Shown here one piece after another: positions 6,937-15,505 of a stretch of 18,967 nucleotides of DNA. The notes beneath the pieces are model-generated. The model saw only the letters and a program-made list of their open reading frames with translations. It was not told where the DNA came from and made no database searches. Within the stretch, counting starts at the first letter, position 1; every line of letters begins with the position of its first letter. A program made the position numbers and the translations under genes. Source of the stretch: Clostridia bacterium (GTDB lineage: Bacteria; Bacillota_A; Clostridia; Oscillospirales; CAG-272). The DNA lies in NCBI GenBank assembly GCA_017935805.1, contig JAGBGV010000286.1, forward strand, positions 1 through 18,967, in the 5' to 3' direction.

Positions 6937-7980
6937 TCAACCTTTTTGCGCTAATTTCTTCAGTCTGAGCTGGCCGCAGGATGCGTTGATGTCAGATCCC
7001 AGTCTGCGTCTGATGGTTGCATTGACTCCATTTTTTCCGAGTCTTGCAGCAAAATCCTGTGCCCGACGTCTGTCAGGTGCGGACAGTCCTGTTTCTGCAA
7101 CCTCGTTGAGCATGATAAGATTAACATGACATGGCGCTCTCATTCCACGCTTCAGCACCTCCGCAAGTCTGTCAGCGTCCTCTGACGAGTCGTTTTTACC
7201 GGAGATCAGCGTGTACTCGAATGACACTCTGCGTCCCGTTTCCTCGAAATAGTGTCTGCAGGCCTCAAGAAGCTGCGCGATCTTGTATTTGCGATTGATC
7301 GGCATTAGTGCATCTCTTGTTTCGTCATCTGACGCGTGAAGAGACACTGAAAGCGTCACAGGCAGTCCTTCCTTTGCCAAGTCGTATATTCTCGGAACAA
7401 GTCCGCAGGTGGAAATTGAGATATGTCTCAGCCCGATTCCCATGCCTCTCTCATCTGAGATAAGCTTTAGGAATCTCACCACGTTGTCATAGTTGTCAAG
7501 AGGCTCACCGATACCCATCATTACGATTCCGTCTACTCTCTCACCTGTATCGTACGCTGCGCACGCCGCCTGCCCTAGTATCTCGGAGGCAGTCAGATTT
7601 CGCACCCGTCCGTTCAATGTTGAAGCGCAGAACTTGCATCCCATTCTGCAACCTGCCTGAGAGGAAACGCAAAGAGACGTACCGTGATCGTAGTGCATGA
7701 ATACAGACTCAACGCACTCGCCATCATTCAGCGACATGAGATATTTCACCGTGCCGTCAATCTTTGACACCAGCTTGTCCTCAATTTGGGGCAAGCGATA
7801 GTCCGCAGACTCCTTCAGCTTGTCGCGGAATGCCTTTGAGAGATTGCTCATCTCGTCAATGGGAGTTCCCTTCGACATCCATGAAAACAGCTGACCTGCG
7901 CGATACGTTTTTTCTCCGAGAGTGCCAACAAATTCGGAGAGCTCCTCGGGATACATTGACATAATATCGGGTCTGTTCAT
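6937..7980 (-). CDS. rlmN: Dual-specificity 23S rRNA/tRNA adenine C2-methyltransferase RlmN
   Basis: This radical-SAM enzyme methylates C2 of adenosine 2503 in 23S rRNA and of adenosine 37 in some tRNAs. The iron-sulfur cluster motif is CRMGCKFC (C111, C115, C118). The resolving or methyl-carrying cysteine is C335, in SCGQL near the C terminus. The GIGEPLDN motif that helps bind SAM is present. RlmN rather than Cfr is indicated by overall sequence and by the housekeeping context next to rsmB. The length of 347 residues is typical. The ATG at 7978-7980 is preceded by AGGAT, 21 bp after rsmB. Confidence 0.96.
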   Translation of the reverse strand: MNRPDIMSMYPEELSEFVGTLGEKTYRAGQLFSWMSKGTPIDEMSNLSKAFRDKLKESADYRLPQIEDKLVSKIDGTVKYLMSLNDGECVESVFMHYDHGTSLCVSSQAGCRMGCKFCASTLNGRVRNLTASEILGQAACAAYDTGERVDGIVMMGIGEPLDNYDNVVRFLKLISDERGMGIGLRHISISTCGLVPRIYDLAKEGLPVTLSVSLHASDDETRDALMPINRKYKIAQLLEACRHYFEETGRRVSFEYTLISGKNDSSEDADRLAEVLKRGMRAPCHVNLIMLNEVAETGLSAPDRRRAQDFAARLGKNGVNATIRRRLGSDINASCGQLRLKKLAQKG

Positions 7981-8001
7981 ATAGACATCCTATGCTAATA
8001 A

Positions 8002-9303
8002 TTACTTTGTTTTCTTCATCTTAGCGGCAAAGAATCCGTCGCATCCGTCACGGTGCGGGAGAAAAGTTCTCATCCCGCCGCCGAGATAAGGATCGTCTTC
8101 AAGTGAAAACTCGGGATTCTCACGAAGAAAACGCTCTACAACGTCCTCGTTTTCCGCTTTATTTATGGTACAGGTGGAATACACAAGTACTCCGCCGTCC
8201 CTTACATATTTTGCCGCCCCGCACAGCACACCGTACTGTATCTCGAGCAGTCTCTCAATATCCCGAATCTCCTTGTAGCGGATGTCGGGCTTTTTCGCAA
8301 TAACTCCGAGTCCGGAGCAGGGCGCATCGCACAAAACTCTGTCAGCCTTGCCAACAAGCTCATTATCCGGGTCTCTCGCGTCTCTCGCGGCAGTATCAAT
8401 TATGCCGATTCCAAGCTTTTCCGCGCCGCTTCTGATCAGTGACAGCTTATTTGCGTGAAGATCAAAAGAGCGAACAACACCGCGGTTTTCCATATCGATC
8501 GCCATGGAGAAGCTCTTGCCGCCCGGGCAGGCACATGTGTCAACCACAAGCTCGCCCGCTTTTGCTCCAACAGCCGCTGACGTGATGCGGGATGCCTCGT
8601 CCTGCACAAACCACAATCCCTCGGATAGTCCGCTCTTTGCTGTGTCATCAAGCGAATCAACTATCACAACATCCGGTGCAATGTCAGAAATCCTTCCGCC
8701 TGTCATCCGAGCTGCTTCATCCGCGGTTATCTTCAGCCGATTGAGTCGCAGTCCGATATGAGGCTCACGGTTCATCGCACATAGGAGCTCCTCGATATCC
8801 TCACCGGCTGTATTCATAAACAGCTCTACCAATGGCATCGGCACAGAATACTTCACCGAAAGGTATCGCGAGTAGTCGCTTTTGTCAGGCAGGTTATACT
8901 TTTTCCCGCCTCTGAGGAAGGAACGAAGCACTGCATTAACGAATCCGCGCTTCTGCCGCGACACAAGACCTACAGATTCGTCCACAGCCGAGTGATCGGG
9001 TACTCTGTCCATCCACAAAAGCTGGTAAATTCCAAGGCGCAGAGCACTTCTTACGTCCGCATCCAAATCATCAACAGGTTTTGAGGAATACTCGGAAATA
9101 ATATTGTCAATGGTGATACGCCGCTCGGTCACACCGTACACAAGCCTGGTGTAAAGTCCACGGTCCGCGTCCGAAAGATCAGAGCGAAGGATAGCGGAGT
9201 TCACCTCGAGATTGGAGTACCTGCCGTCACGCTCAAGCCCCACAAGAGAACGGTGAGCAAGTCCTCTGGCAGTCTCCGTTTTAGTCGTTTTATCAGTCAT
9301 CAT
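8002..9303 (-). CDS. rsmB: 16S rRNA cytosine-C5 methyltransferase RsmB
   Basis: This enzyme methylates C967 (E. coli numbering) of 16S rRNA with S-adenosylmethionine. An N-terminal NusB-like RNA-binding domain (about 10-135) is followed by a Rossmann methyltransferase domain. The SAM site is DTCACPGGKS (about 255-264). The two catalytic-type cysteines are in DAPCSG (C329) and YSTCTI (C378). The extended reading frame begins at a TTG, but the ATG at 9301-9303 overlaps the stop of the preceding protease gene by one base, suggesting translational coupling. A second ATG follows directly at 9298-9300. No strong ribosome binding site is visible for any of them. Position between fmt and rlmN agrees with the Bacillus order. 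Confidence 0.95.
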   Translation of the reverse strand: MMTDKTTKTETARGLAHRSLVGLERDGRYSNLEVNSAILRSDLSDADRGLYTRLVYGVTERRITIDNIISEYSSKPVDDLDADVRSALRLGIYQLLWMDRVPDHSAVDESVGLVSRQKRGFVNAVLRSFLRGGKKYNLPDKSDYSRYLSVKYSVPMPLVELFMNTAGEDIEELLCAMNREPHIGLRLNRLKITADEAARMTGGRISDIAPDVVIVDSLDDTAKSGLSEGLWFVQDEASRITSAAVGAKAGELVVDTCACPGGKSFSMAIDMENRGVVRSFDLHANKLSLIRSGAEKLGIGIIDTAARDARDPDNELVGKADRVLCDAPCSGLGVIAKKPDIRYKEIRDIERLLEIQYGVLCGAAKYVRDGGVLVYSTCTINKAENEDVVERFLRENPEFSLEDDPYLGGGMRTFLPHRDGCDGFFAAKMKKTK

Positions 9304-9998
9304 CAATTTCGTCTCGATCTGTTAGCAATTGTAAGCAGTCTGAGGAAGTTGCCGATTGCCGTAGCAAGTGCCGCAACATAAGTCATAGCCGCCGCACGAA
9401 GCACCTTTTTCGCGTCTCCCACTGCTTCATCAGACATACCGGAGCTTGACAGCGCTGCTATTGCTCGACTGCTTGCGTTAAATTCCACGGGCAAGGTTAC
9501 AAGCTGAAACAGCACAGCCGCACCAAACAGGATCACGCCAATACCAGCGAGAAGCGGAGCTGAGAACAAGAGCCCGAGCAGCACCAAGGGGAAAGCAAGA
9601 TTTGAACCGATTCTGGTGATCGGAATGATAGCCGTGCGTATCTTTATGGGGGAATACCCCTCAGCGTACTGTACCGCATGACCCGCCTCGTGAGCCGCAA
9701 CTCCTACAGCCGCAACAGATGACACGCTGTGAACAGTATCCGACAGGCGAATAACATTAGCCTTAGGATCGTAGTGGTCAGTCAGATCTCCCGCCACCTG
9801 TTCAATACGAACGTGGTGGAGTCCGTTTGCGTCGAGTATACGCCGCGCGGCATCGTATCCTGTCATACCACGCTCAGATGCTACTTTTGAATACTTTTTG
9901 AAGGTTGACTGCACGTTATACTGCGCCCACATGGCAAAAATCAGGGCAGGCAGAACATAAATGATGTAAGTGTAGTCAAATCCGTAGATAAATGGCAT
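9303..9998 (-). CDS. YugP-type membrane zinc metallopeptidase
   Basis: This is an integral membrane protein of the neutral zinc metallopeptidase 2 family (B. subtilis YugP type), whose physiological substrate is not established. An N-terminal helix (about 12-25) precedes a soluble segment with the zinc site HEAGH (103-107). Two or more membrane helices follow (about 133-170), then the conserved VEFNASSRA segment (171-179), probably close to the active site. A last hydrophobic stretch precedes a basic C terminus. The length of 231 residues is normal. The ATG at 9996-9998 has GAGGTG 7 nt before it. Its position between fmt and rsmB differs from Bacillus, where it is encoded elsewhere, and suggests co-expression with translation genes in this lineage. 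Confidence 0.92.
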   Translation of the reverse strand: MPFIYGFDYTYIIYVLPALIFAMWAQYNVQSTFKKYSKVASERGMTGYDAARRILDANGLHHVRIEQVAGDLTDHYDPKANVIRLSDTVHSVSSVAAVGVAAHEAGHAVQYAEGYSPIKIRTAIIPITRIGSNLAFPLVLLGLLFSAPLLAGIGVILFGAAVLFQLVTLPVEFNASSRAIAALSSSGMSDEAVGDAKKVLRAAAMTYVAALATAIGNFLRLLTIANRSRRN

Positions 9999-10044
9999 TT
10001 TTGCACCTCATTATTGAATATTCAGCCGTCATTTTTCCCAGCTG

Positions 10045-10992
10045 TCAATATTTGAGAACGTCTCCTACATTGATCTTTCTTCCTCTGATATAGTCCGCCG
10101 CTGCCATCCGCTTCTTTCCCTCGGGAGTGACAGAGGTTACAGCGATAAGTCCACCGCCGCAGGAAATAACGATCTTGCCCTCTTTTGCAGTGTCAAGCTC
10201 AATTACAGTGCCGGGCTGCTTGTCACATTCTCCCTCAAGTACATATGCTGATGGCAGCTTCAAAAGCTTTCCGTCGGGAGTTTTTGTCACAACGCAAGGC
10301 GCGGGAGAAAGACCTCTTATCAAATTCACCATCTCTCTCGGAGAACGGGTGAAGTCAGCAATAGTATCCTCTTTCTCTATCTTCGCCGCATAGCATGACA
10401 GTGAGTCATCCTGCTTTTCTCTCGGCACGTTACCGGAGTTAATAAGGTCGATCACGTCACACATTGCCTTGCCTGCAAGAGAAGCCAGCTTGTCATGGAG
10501 CGTGCCGAAATCGTCGTCCTCAGTGATAGGGCACACGAGCTTCAGGATCATGTCCCCTGTGTCAAGTCCCTCTTCCATGTACATTGCGGTGATACCCGTT
10601 TCAGTCTCGCCGTCGATTATTGCGCGCTGAATAGGGGATGCGCCTCTGTATTTCGGCAGAAGTGAGCCATGAGCGTTGATACATCCGTATTTCGGATAGT
10701 CAAGCACATATTTCGGAAGAATGTTGCCGTATGCCGCAACGATTATCAGCTCCGGCTGAAGCTCGTCAAGCACTTCCTGAAACTCCCCGTCGCGAAGAGT
10801 GATCGGCTGATAAACAGGCAGCTCCTTTTCCAAGGCAAACTCCTTAACGGGAGAGTAAACGAACTTCATTCCTCTGCCCTTCTGCTTATCTGCGCGGGTC
10901 ACAACACCGACGATCTCTACGCCGTCCTTTTCAAACACCTGACGCAGGCATTCTTTTGCCAGGTCCGGTGTTCCCATAAACATTATTTTCAT
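10045..10992 (-). CDS. fmt: Methionyl-tRNA formyltransferase
   Basis: Fmt transfers a formyl group from 10-formyltetrahydrofolate to Met-tRNA(fMet) for bacterial translation initiation. The N-terminal Rossmann-like catalytic domain starts MKIMFMGTPD. It contains the catalytic triad N106, H108 (NAHGSLLPKYRGASPIQ) and D144 (GLDTGDM), matching the positions known in E. coli. A C-terminal OB-like tRNA-binding domain follows from about residue 210. The length of 315 residues is normal. The ATG at 10990-10992 has AGGACG upstream and sits 18 bp after def. The def-fmt pair couples formylation and deformylation in one transcript. Confidence 0.97.
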   Translation of the reverse strand: MKIMFMGTPDLAKECLRQVFEKDGVEIVGVVTRADKQKGRGMKFVYSPVKEFALEKELPVYQPITLRDGEFQEVLDELQPELIIVAAYGNILPKYVLDYPKYGCINAHGSLLPKYRGASPIQRAIIDGETETGITAMYMEEGLDTGDMILKLVCPITEDDDFGTLHDKLASLAGKAMCDVIDLINSGNVPREKQDDSLSCYAAKIEKEDTIADFTRSPREMVNLIRGLSPAPCVVTKTPDGKLLKLPSAYVLEGECDKQPGTVIELDTAKEGKIVISCGGGLIAVTSVTPEGKKRMAAADYIRGRKINVGDVLKY

Positions 10993-11010
10993 TTTATCGT
11001 CCTACAGTTA

Positions 11011-11490
11011 TTACTCGCCCTTCAGCTCCGCTACCTCGTCAGGTGTCAGTATGCGGATAGCCTTATCGGTAAAGAGATGTCCGTCAAGGTGGTCAAGCTC
11101 ATGGCAGAAGCATCTTGCATCAAGGTCCTCGCCTGTAACGGTAAATTCCTCACCGAAGCGATTTGTTGCCTTGACTGTGACCTTCTGAGGTCTGTCGGTA
11201 ATTCCCCAAACATCGGGCACGGACAGGCAGCCCTCAAGCTCCTGCTGCTGACCCTCTGCCGCGATTATCTCGGGGTTGATCAGTTCAACTATCTCATCTC
11301 CCATGTCAACAACGGCGATACGGCGAAGTATGCCTACCTGGGGAGCGGCAAGTCCTGCACCGTTTGAGTCTATAAGAGTCTCAACCATGTCGTCAAGAAG
11401 CTGGAGTATTCTCGGTGTTATTTCAGTAACGGGACGGCACACCTTACGAAGTGTAGGGTCGCCTTCCTTGACAATATTCAGTAAAGCCAT
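11011..11490 (-). CDS. def: Peptide deformylase
   Basis: Def removes the N-formyl group from nascent peptides using a catalytic metal ion. All three family motifs are intact: GAGLAAPQ (44-51), EGCLS (86-90, supplying the cysteine ligand) and HELDH (130-134, supplying two histidine ligands and the catalytic glutamate). The protein is short and compact at 159 residues, like clostridial deformylases. The ATG at 11488-11490 has GAGAGGT upstream. It lies between priA and fmt, the usual Firmicutes arrangement. Confidence 0.97.
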   Translation of the reverse strand: MALLNIVKEGDPTLRKVCRPVTEITPRILQLLDDMVETLIDSNGAGLAAPQVGILRRIAVVDMGDEIVELINPEIIAAEGQQQELEGCLSVPDVWGITDRPQKVTVKATNRFGEEFTVTGEDLDARCFCHELDHLDGHLFTDKAIRILTPDEVAELKGE

Positions 11491-11541
11491 TAGAGTACCT
11501 CTCGATTATATATTATGTAAAATTATCGTGATCTTCATTCG

Positions 11542-14163
11542 TTAAACTGTGGTTGGATTGAGATCCACAGAAATTGTTATCCTGCTGTTTGTTTTTGTTC
11601 GCACGGTCTTTTTACCGTAATCCGACGGGGATGCCTTACCGAACTCCCGCATCAGCTCGGAGATGAACTCTCTCGTGCGCTTATTGAGTCGGCATTTCAT
11701 CACGAGCCGCATCCGGCAGGTGTTCTGAACTCGGTAAACGGGCGCCTCAAAAGGACCGTACAGGATCATCGGTATGTCGGAGAAGCCTACTCTCGTGTGT
11801 TCAATGATCCGCTCGTGCATTCTTGCGGTAACGAGCCCGAGGTAGCCCTCGTCAGTGCTTGATAAGGTGATGACCGCGATATCACAGAACGGCGGGAACG
11901 TCAGTGCCTTACGCAGCCTGATCTCACCGTTATAAAACTGTCCATAGTCCTGCTTTGCCGCAAGAGACAGCACCTCGTGGTCGGGATTGTAGGTCTGAAC
12001 CACAGCCACTCCCGGGATATCCCCTCTGCCTGCGCGACCGATAACCTGTGTGAGCATTGCAAATGTTCTCTCGCCCGCCCGATAGTCGTCAGCAAACAGT
12101 GCGCTGTCCGCATTCAGCACGCCAACTGTGGCAACACGGGGAAAATCGTGCCCTTTTGTGACCATTTGCGTGCCAAGAAGCACATCCGCCTCGCCCCGTC
12201 TGAACTTTCCAAGGATCTCCTCGTGAGAATACTTTGCGGCAGTAGTGTCGTGATCCATTCGCAGTACCCGCAGGTTGGGGAACATGGAGATTATATCGTC
12301 CTCTGCCTTCTGTGTGCCGCATCCCATGAACAGGAAGTGATTCTTTCCGCATTCGGGACAGCTTTCGGGAACGCGAGTTTTGTATCCGCACATATGGCAG
12401 GCGAGATAACCGTTTCTGCGGCGGCTTTCTTCGTATCCGTCGTCAGTTTTCTGCGCCATATGGGATGATGTTGAGTGATAAGTTAATGTAACGGAGCAAT
12501 GGGGGCATTTGATGCTCTTACCGCAGGTGCGGCAGGAAACGTAATTATTGTACCCACGTCTGTTGAGGAACAGAATGGACTGATTTCCCTCGTCTCTGTC
12601 ACTGCGAAGTCTGTCTGCGAGAAGCTCACCCACTGGTGAAAGATTGCCGGATGCAGTCTCCCCTCGCATATCGTATATCTGAACTGTAGGCAGCTTGGCG
12701 TTGCCGTAGCGGTTCTTCAATTCAATAAGGGTATATTTACCCTCTTTTGCCTTGTAATAGCTTACTATCGACGGAGTTGCCGATGACAGCAGCATTACGG
12801 CATTGTGCTCACCGCAGCGGTAACTTGCGATATCGTGGGCGAGGTATTTGGGATTTGTGTCGGATTTATAAGTGTATTCGTGTTCTTCATCAATGATGAT
12901 CATGCCGATGTTCCGCATTGGTGCAAACACAGCAGAGCGAGTTCCCACAACTACTGTCGCTATGCCGTCACGGATACGCCGCCATGCATCATAGCGCTCA
13001 CCTGCAGAAAGCCCCGAGTGAATCACCGCGATTCTGTCACCGTATCTGCGAACGAAAATGCCCACAGTCTGGGGTGTCAAAGCGATCTCCGGCACGAGCA
13101 TTATAACTCCACGCCCGCTTTCCAGAACTCTGTCAATGGATGCCATTATTACATTGGTCTTCCCCGAGCCTGTCACCCCGTGAAGAAGTGCAGCTGCCGG
13201 CTTACCGGAGTCGTACAGCTCAGCAATTTTTGCTCTTGCCGCCTCCTGCTCATCGGTCAGTCGCGGCTTTTTGCTCATTCCTTCAAATCCGCCCTCTCGA
13301 AGCATGGATTCCACGGTAAAATGATTGCGGAATTCGTCCTCGAGGATGATCTTTATAAGGCCTTTTTTCTCAAGCGCCGCAGTTGCTGTCCGTCCGGTCG
13401 CAGTAGCCATACCAAGGCTGTCAAAAGCTGCAGTATCAACTGTATCGCCGTAATCAGCCAGATATCGCAGAATTCGCTTCTGGTTATCTCCTCTGATACG
13501 GGAAATTGCCTCGTCTACTAAAGTAGTGTCCGCAAGGCCTCCGGATGTTAAGCTGTGAGCAAGGCTCAGGACTCGCTTTTTTAGTCCGCGGGATGATTCC
13601 TTCAGCGCCTCGATTCTTTCACACAGTCCGAACTCGATCATCTGAGCAAGAGACTTTGTGCAGTCAAAATCAAGCTCTGCCTGAATTGCCTGACGAGAGA
13701 AGCGACCTTTTTTCACCGCGATCTCGTAAACTCTCTTGCCGCGCTCCCCGAGCTTTTTCATTGCCGTATCAAAGGCAAGGGTGCCAAGATACTCTTCTTT
13801 CGGGATAATGCGGTAGTTCACAATGACCTTTGACATTGCGGCTGAGGGAATGACTGCGCGAATTGCGTCACCGAATGTGCAGAGTGTGTGGTCCTTCACG
13901 AACATACACAGTCTTAAAAGCTCCGGTGATAAAACTCTTCCCTCACCGACTGTTTGAATGATCGGCTTTATCTTCGGGTCAGTCTTACCCTCTGCCACCT
14001 CCGTCACAACACCGGTCATGCGGCGGTTTCCCTTACCGAAAGGAACAAGCACAACAGAACCCGGCTCTACAGATTCTTCAACTGTAGCGGGAACATAGTA
14101 AGTGTATGCTTTGTCAGCGTGATACGGTATATCAAGAATATACACTCCGGCTGTTTTTGCCAT
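11542..14163 (-). CDS. priA: Primosomal protein N' (replication restart helicase PriA)
   Basis: PriA is a 3' to 5' superfamily-2 helicase that recognises stalled replication forks and loads the replisome. An N-terminal 3'BD-like DNA-binding region and a winged-helix region precede the helicase. The Walker A motif is GVTGSGKT (329-336), the DEAH-type box DEEH (425-428), motif III SATPS (461-465) and motif VI QVIGRAGRG (707-715). A zinc-binding module between the helicase lobes has two sets of cysteines: C544, C547, C553, C556 and C589, C592, C602, C605. The two sets are separated by a longer, polar linker (about 564-587) than usual. The length of 873 residues is somewhat above the common 730-830. 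The ATG at 14161-14163 has an excellent AAAGGAGAGG site. Confidence 0.97.
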   Translation of the reverse strand: MAKTAGVYILDIPYHADKAYTYYVPATVEESVEPGSVVLVPFGKGNRRMTGVVTEVAEGKTDPKIKPIIQTVGEGRVLSPELLRLCMFVKDHTLCTFGDAIRAVIPSAAMSKVIVNYRIIPKEEYLGTLAFDTAMKKLGERGKRVYEIAVKKGRFSRQAIQAELDFDCTKSLAQMIEFGLCERIEALKESSRGLKKRVLSLAHSLTSGGLADTTLVDEAISRIRGDNQKRILRYLADYGDTVDTAAFDSLGMATATGRTATAALEKKGLIKIILEDEFRNHFTVESMLREGGFEGMSKKPRLTDEQEAARAKIAELYDSGKPAAALLHGVTGSGKTNVIMASIDRVLESGRGVIMLVPEIALTPQTVGIFVRRYGDRIAVIHSGLSAGERYDAWRRIRDGIATVVVGTRSAVFAPMRNIGMIIIDEEHEYTYKSDTNPKYLAHDIASYRCGEHNAVMLLSSATPSIVSYYKAKEGKYTLIELKNRYGNAKLPTVQIYDMRGETASGNLSPVGELLADRLRSDRDEGNQSILFLNRRGYNNYVSCRTCGKSIKCPHCSVTLTYHSTSSHMAQKTDDGYEESRRRNGYLACHMCGYKTRVPESCPECGKNHFLFMGCGTQKAEDDIISMFPNLRVLRMDHDTTAAKYSHEEILGKFRRGEADVLLGTQMVTKGHDFPRVATVGVLNADSALFADDYRAGERTFAMLTQVIGRAGRGDIPGVAVVQTYNPDHEVLSLAAKQDYGQFYNGEIRLRKALTFPPFCDIAVITLSSTDEGYLGLVTARMHERIIEHTRVGFSDIPMILYGPFEAPVYRVQNTCRMRLVMKCRLNKRTREFISELMREFGKASPSDYGKKTVRTKTNSRITISVDLNPTTV

Positions 14164-14200
14164 ACCGCCTCTCCTTTCGGGTTGATTGTAAATTCAGCTC

Positions 14201-14533
14201 TTATTCAGCTGCTTCTGCTTCCTCGGTTGCATCCTGCTCACCGTTCTTACCAAGGAACTTTTCACTTCCGTCAAGCTCGATCAGCTTAAAATCGCCGTCA
14301 TACAGACCGTTGATAGCAAGCTTTACTGCCTTTTCGTCTCTGTAATCCTTGCTGATCATGTTAGCAGCGGAGTTTTTCTTGTCTCCGTCCTTAAGCGCAA
14401 GCTTTTCTGCATATTCTCTCTGCTTTACGTACTCTTCTGTAATGATTCTTGCGCACTTTGCAGTGGCAACAACAAGAGTGTAACGGTTTACGTTGTTATT
14501 GTTTGTAAGTTCAGCGATAGAAGGATGGATCAT
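14201..14533 (-). CDS. rpoZ: DNA-directed RNA polymerase omega subunit
   Basis: Omega is the small RNA polymerase subunit that helps fold and assemble the beta-prime subunit. The N-terminal half shows the family pattern MIHPSIAEL...RYTLVVATAKCARIITEE (about 1-35), with the ATAK(R/C)AR core. The C terminus is an acidic Glu/Ala-rich tail (about 95-110). At 110 residues it is a little longer than the 70-90 usual in Firmicutes. The ATG at 14531-14533 has GAAAGGT upstream. It lies between gmk and priA, as in Bacillus except that coaBC is missing from the gap, which is only 37 bp before priA. Confidence 0.93.
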   Translation of the reverse strand: MIHPSIAELTNNNNVNRYTLVVATAKCARIITEEYVKQREYAEKLALKDGDKKNSAANMISKDYRDEKAVKLAINGLYDGDFKLIELDGSEKFLGKNGEQDATEEAEAAE

Positions 14534-14603
14534 GATGTTTACCTTTCTTTCTGTAATTTCTGTCTTTTTATGATAATGAAATTATTGACTGATTTATTCC
14601 CGT

Positions 14604-15227
14604 TTAGTTTTCGGGAAAGTTTATCTTTAAGTATTCTTCTGCGCGATGTGCTCTCATGTGCTCCGCTTTGATTATTGTCAGCAGTTTCTCTGCACATTCA
14701 CGGCTCTTGCCTGTTTCGTTGACCACAAGGTAGTCCATGTTGACTCCCTCTCTGATCTCTTCTTTTGCTCTTTTCAGCCGTCCGAGGATCGCTTCCTCTG
14801 TTTCGGTGCCGCGATCACGAAGCCGTCTCTCAAGCTCTGCCGCATCAGGAGCAGTAAGCATAATGTTTATGCATCTGTCGCCCAGAAGTCGCTTAACCTG
14901 ACTGCCGCCGTCGATCTCGATCTCAAGGATCAAGTCTTTACCGCTTTCGGTAATTCGGTCAGCCTCAGACTTCAGCGTGCCGTAGTAGTTGCCGTTATAC
15001 TGTGTGTATTCCAACACCTCGTTGTTCTTTATTAGTGATTCAAATTCTTCTCTTGTCTTGTAGTAGTAGTTCACACCGTCGCGCTCACCCGGTCTCGGCT
15101 GACGGGAGGTTGCGGAAACGGATACGCCTACATCGTCATATATCTCGCGAAGAATGTCAACAACTGTTCCCTTGCCGCTGCCCGACGGACCGGAGATAAC
15201 AAACACAAGTCCTACTCTGTCAGTCAT
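14604..15227 (-). CDS. gmk: Guanylate kinase
   Basis: Gmk phosphorylates GMP to GDP with ATP, feeding GTP and dGTP synthesis. From the chosen start the P-loop GPSGSGKGT is at 13-21, followed by the GMP-binding segment with TSRQPRPGERDGVNYYY and the lid region. The length of 207 residues is typical. The frame is open upstream to an ATG at 15263, but a strong GAGGAGG lies 6 nt before the ATG at 15225-15227. That start places the P-loop at the usual distance from the N terminus. The start overlaps the end of remA by 8 bp, so the two are probably translationally coupled. Confidence 0.96.
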   Translation of the reverse strand: MTDRVGLVFVISGPSGSGKGTVVDILREIYDDVGVSVSATSRQPRPGERDGVNYYYKTREEFESLIKNNEVLEYTQYNGNYYGTLKSEADRITESGKDLILEIEIDGGSQVKRLLGDRCINIMLTAPDAAELERRLRDRGTETEEAILGRLKRAKEEIREGVNMDYLVVNETGKSRECAEKLLTIIKAEHMRAHRAEEYLKINFPEN

Positions 15228-15492
15228 TTGCAGCCTCCTCTGTAGTTCCGTCATCAATAGCACCGCTCATTCTTGCAGATATTGTTTCATTCTGAATAGC
15301 AGAGAGGATAACGTGGTCGGAATCCATGATGATAACGCATCTTGTCTTTCTGCCGCAGGTGCAGTCGATAGCACGTCCGCTGTCCTTTGCATCCTGAACA
15401 AGTCTCTTTGCAGGCGAGGATTCGGAGTTGACCACCGCAATTACACGCTCGGCGTTTATCATATTGTTAAAGCCTACATTTACGAATTTCAT
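15220..15492 (-). CDS. remA: RemA/DUF370-family regulatory protein
   Basis: RemA (DUF370) is a small DNA-binding protein that in B. subtilis activates matrix and osmoprotection genes. The start MKFVNVGFNNMINAERVIAV is the family signature. The ATG at 15490-15492 has CAGGTGA upstream; extending 17 codons further to 15543 would run into the yicC gene and add residues absent from the family. This gives 90 residues, the usual length. Two cysteines (CTCGRKTRC region) sit mid-protein. It lies 13 bp after yicC and overlaps gmk, the same yicC-remA-gmk arrangement as in many Firmicutes. Whether it controls a matrix here is unknown. Confidence 0.93.
   Translation of the reverse strand: MKFVNVGFNNMINAERVIAVVNSESSPAKRLVQDAKDSGRAIDCTCGRKTRCVIIMDSDHVILSAIQNETISARMSGAIDDGTTEEAAND
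15234..15240 (-). promoter_or_regulatory. Strong ribosome binding site deciding the gmk start
   Basis: GAGGAGG lies 6 nt before the ATG at 15225-15227, inside the last codons of remA. It selects this start over the two upstream in-frame ATG codons, which have no comparable site. Confidence 0.8.
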
Positions 15493-15505
15493 TTTGTCAC
15501 CTGCT

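Noticed and set aside
10669..11367. Plus-strand 232-codon open frame
   Set aside because: It lies antisense to fmt and def, both with intact catalytic motifs and good start sites. It shows no family signature and no ribosome binding site.
12805..13521. Plus-strand 238-codon open frame
   Set aside because: It is antisense to the helicase core of priA, whose motifs are complete. The composition is Cys/His/Ser-rich, as expected for a shadow frame.
14597..14617. TTCCCG/CGGGAA hairpin at the gmk stop codon, as a terminator
   Set aside because: The 6-bp stem overlaps the gmk stop and is followed on the minus strand by AATAAATC, with no T run. gmk and rpoZ are therefore probably cotranscribed.
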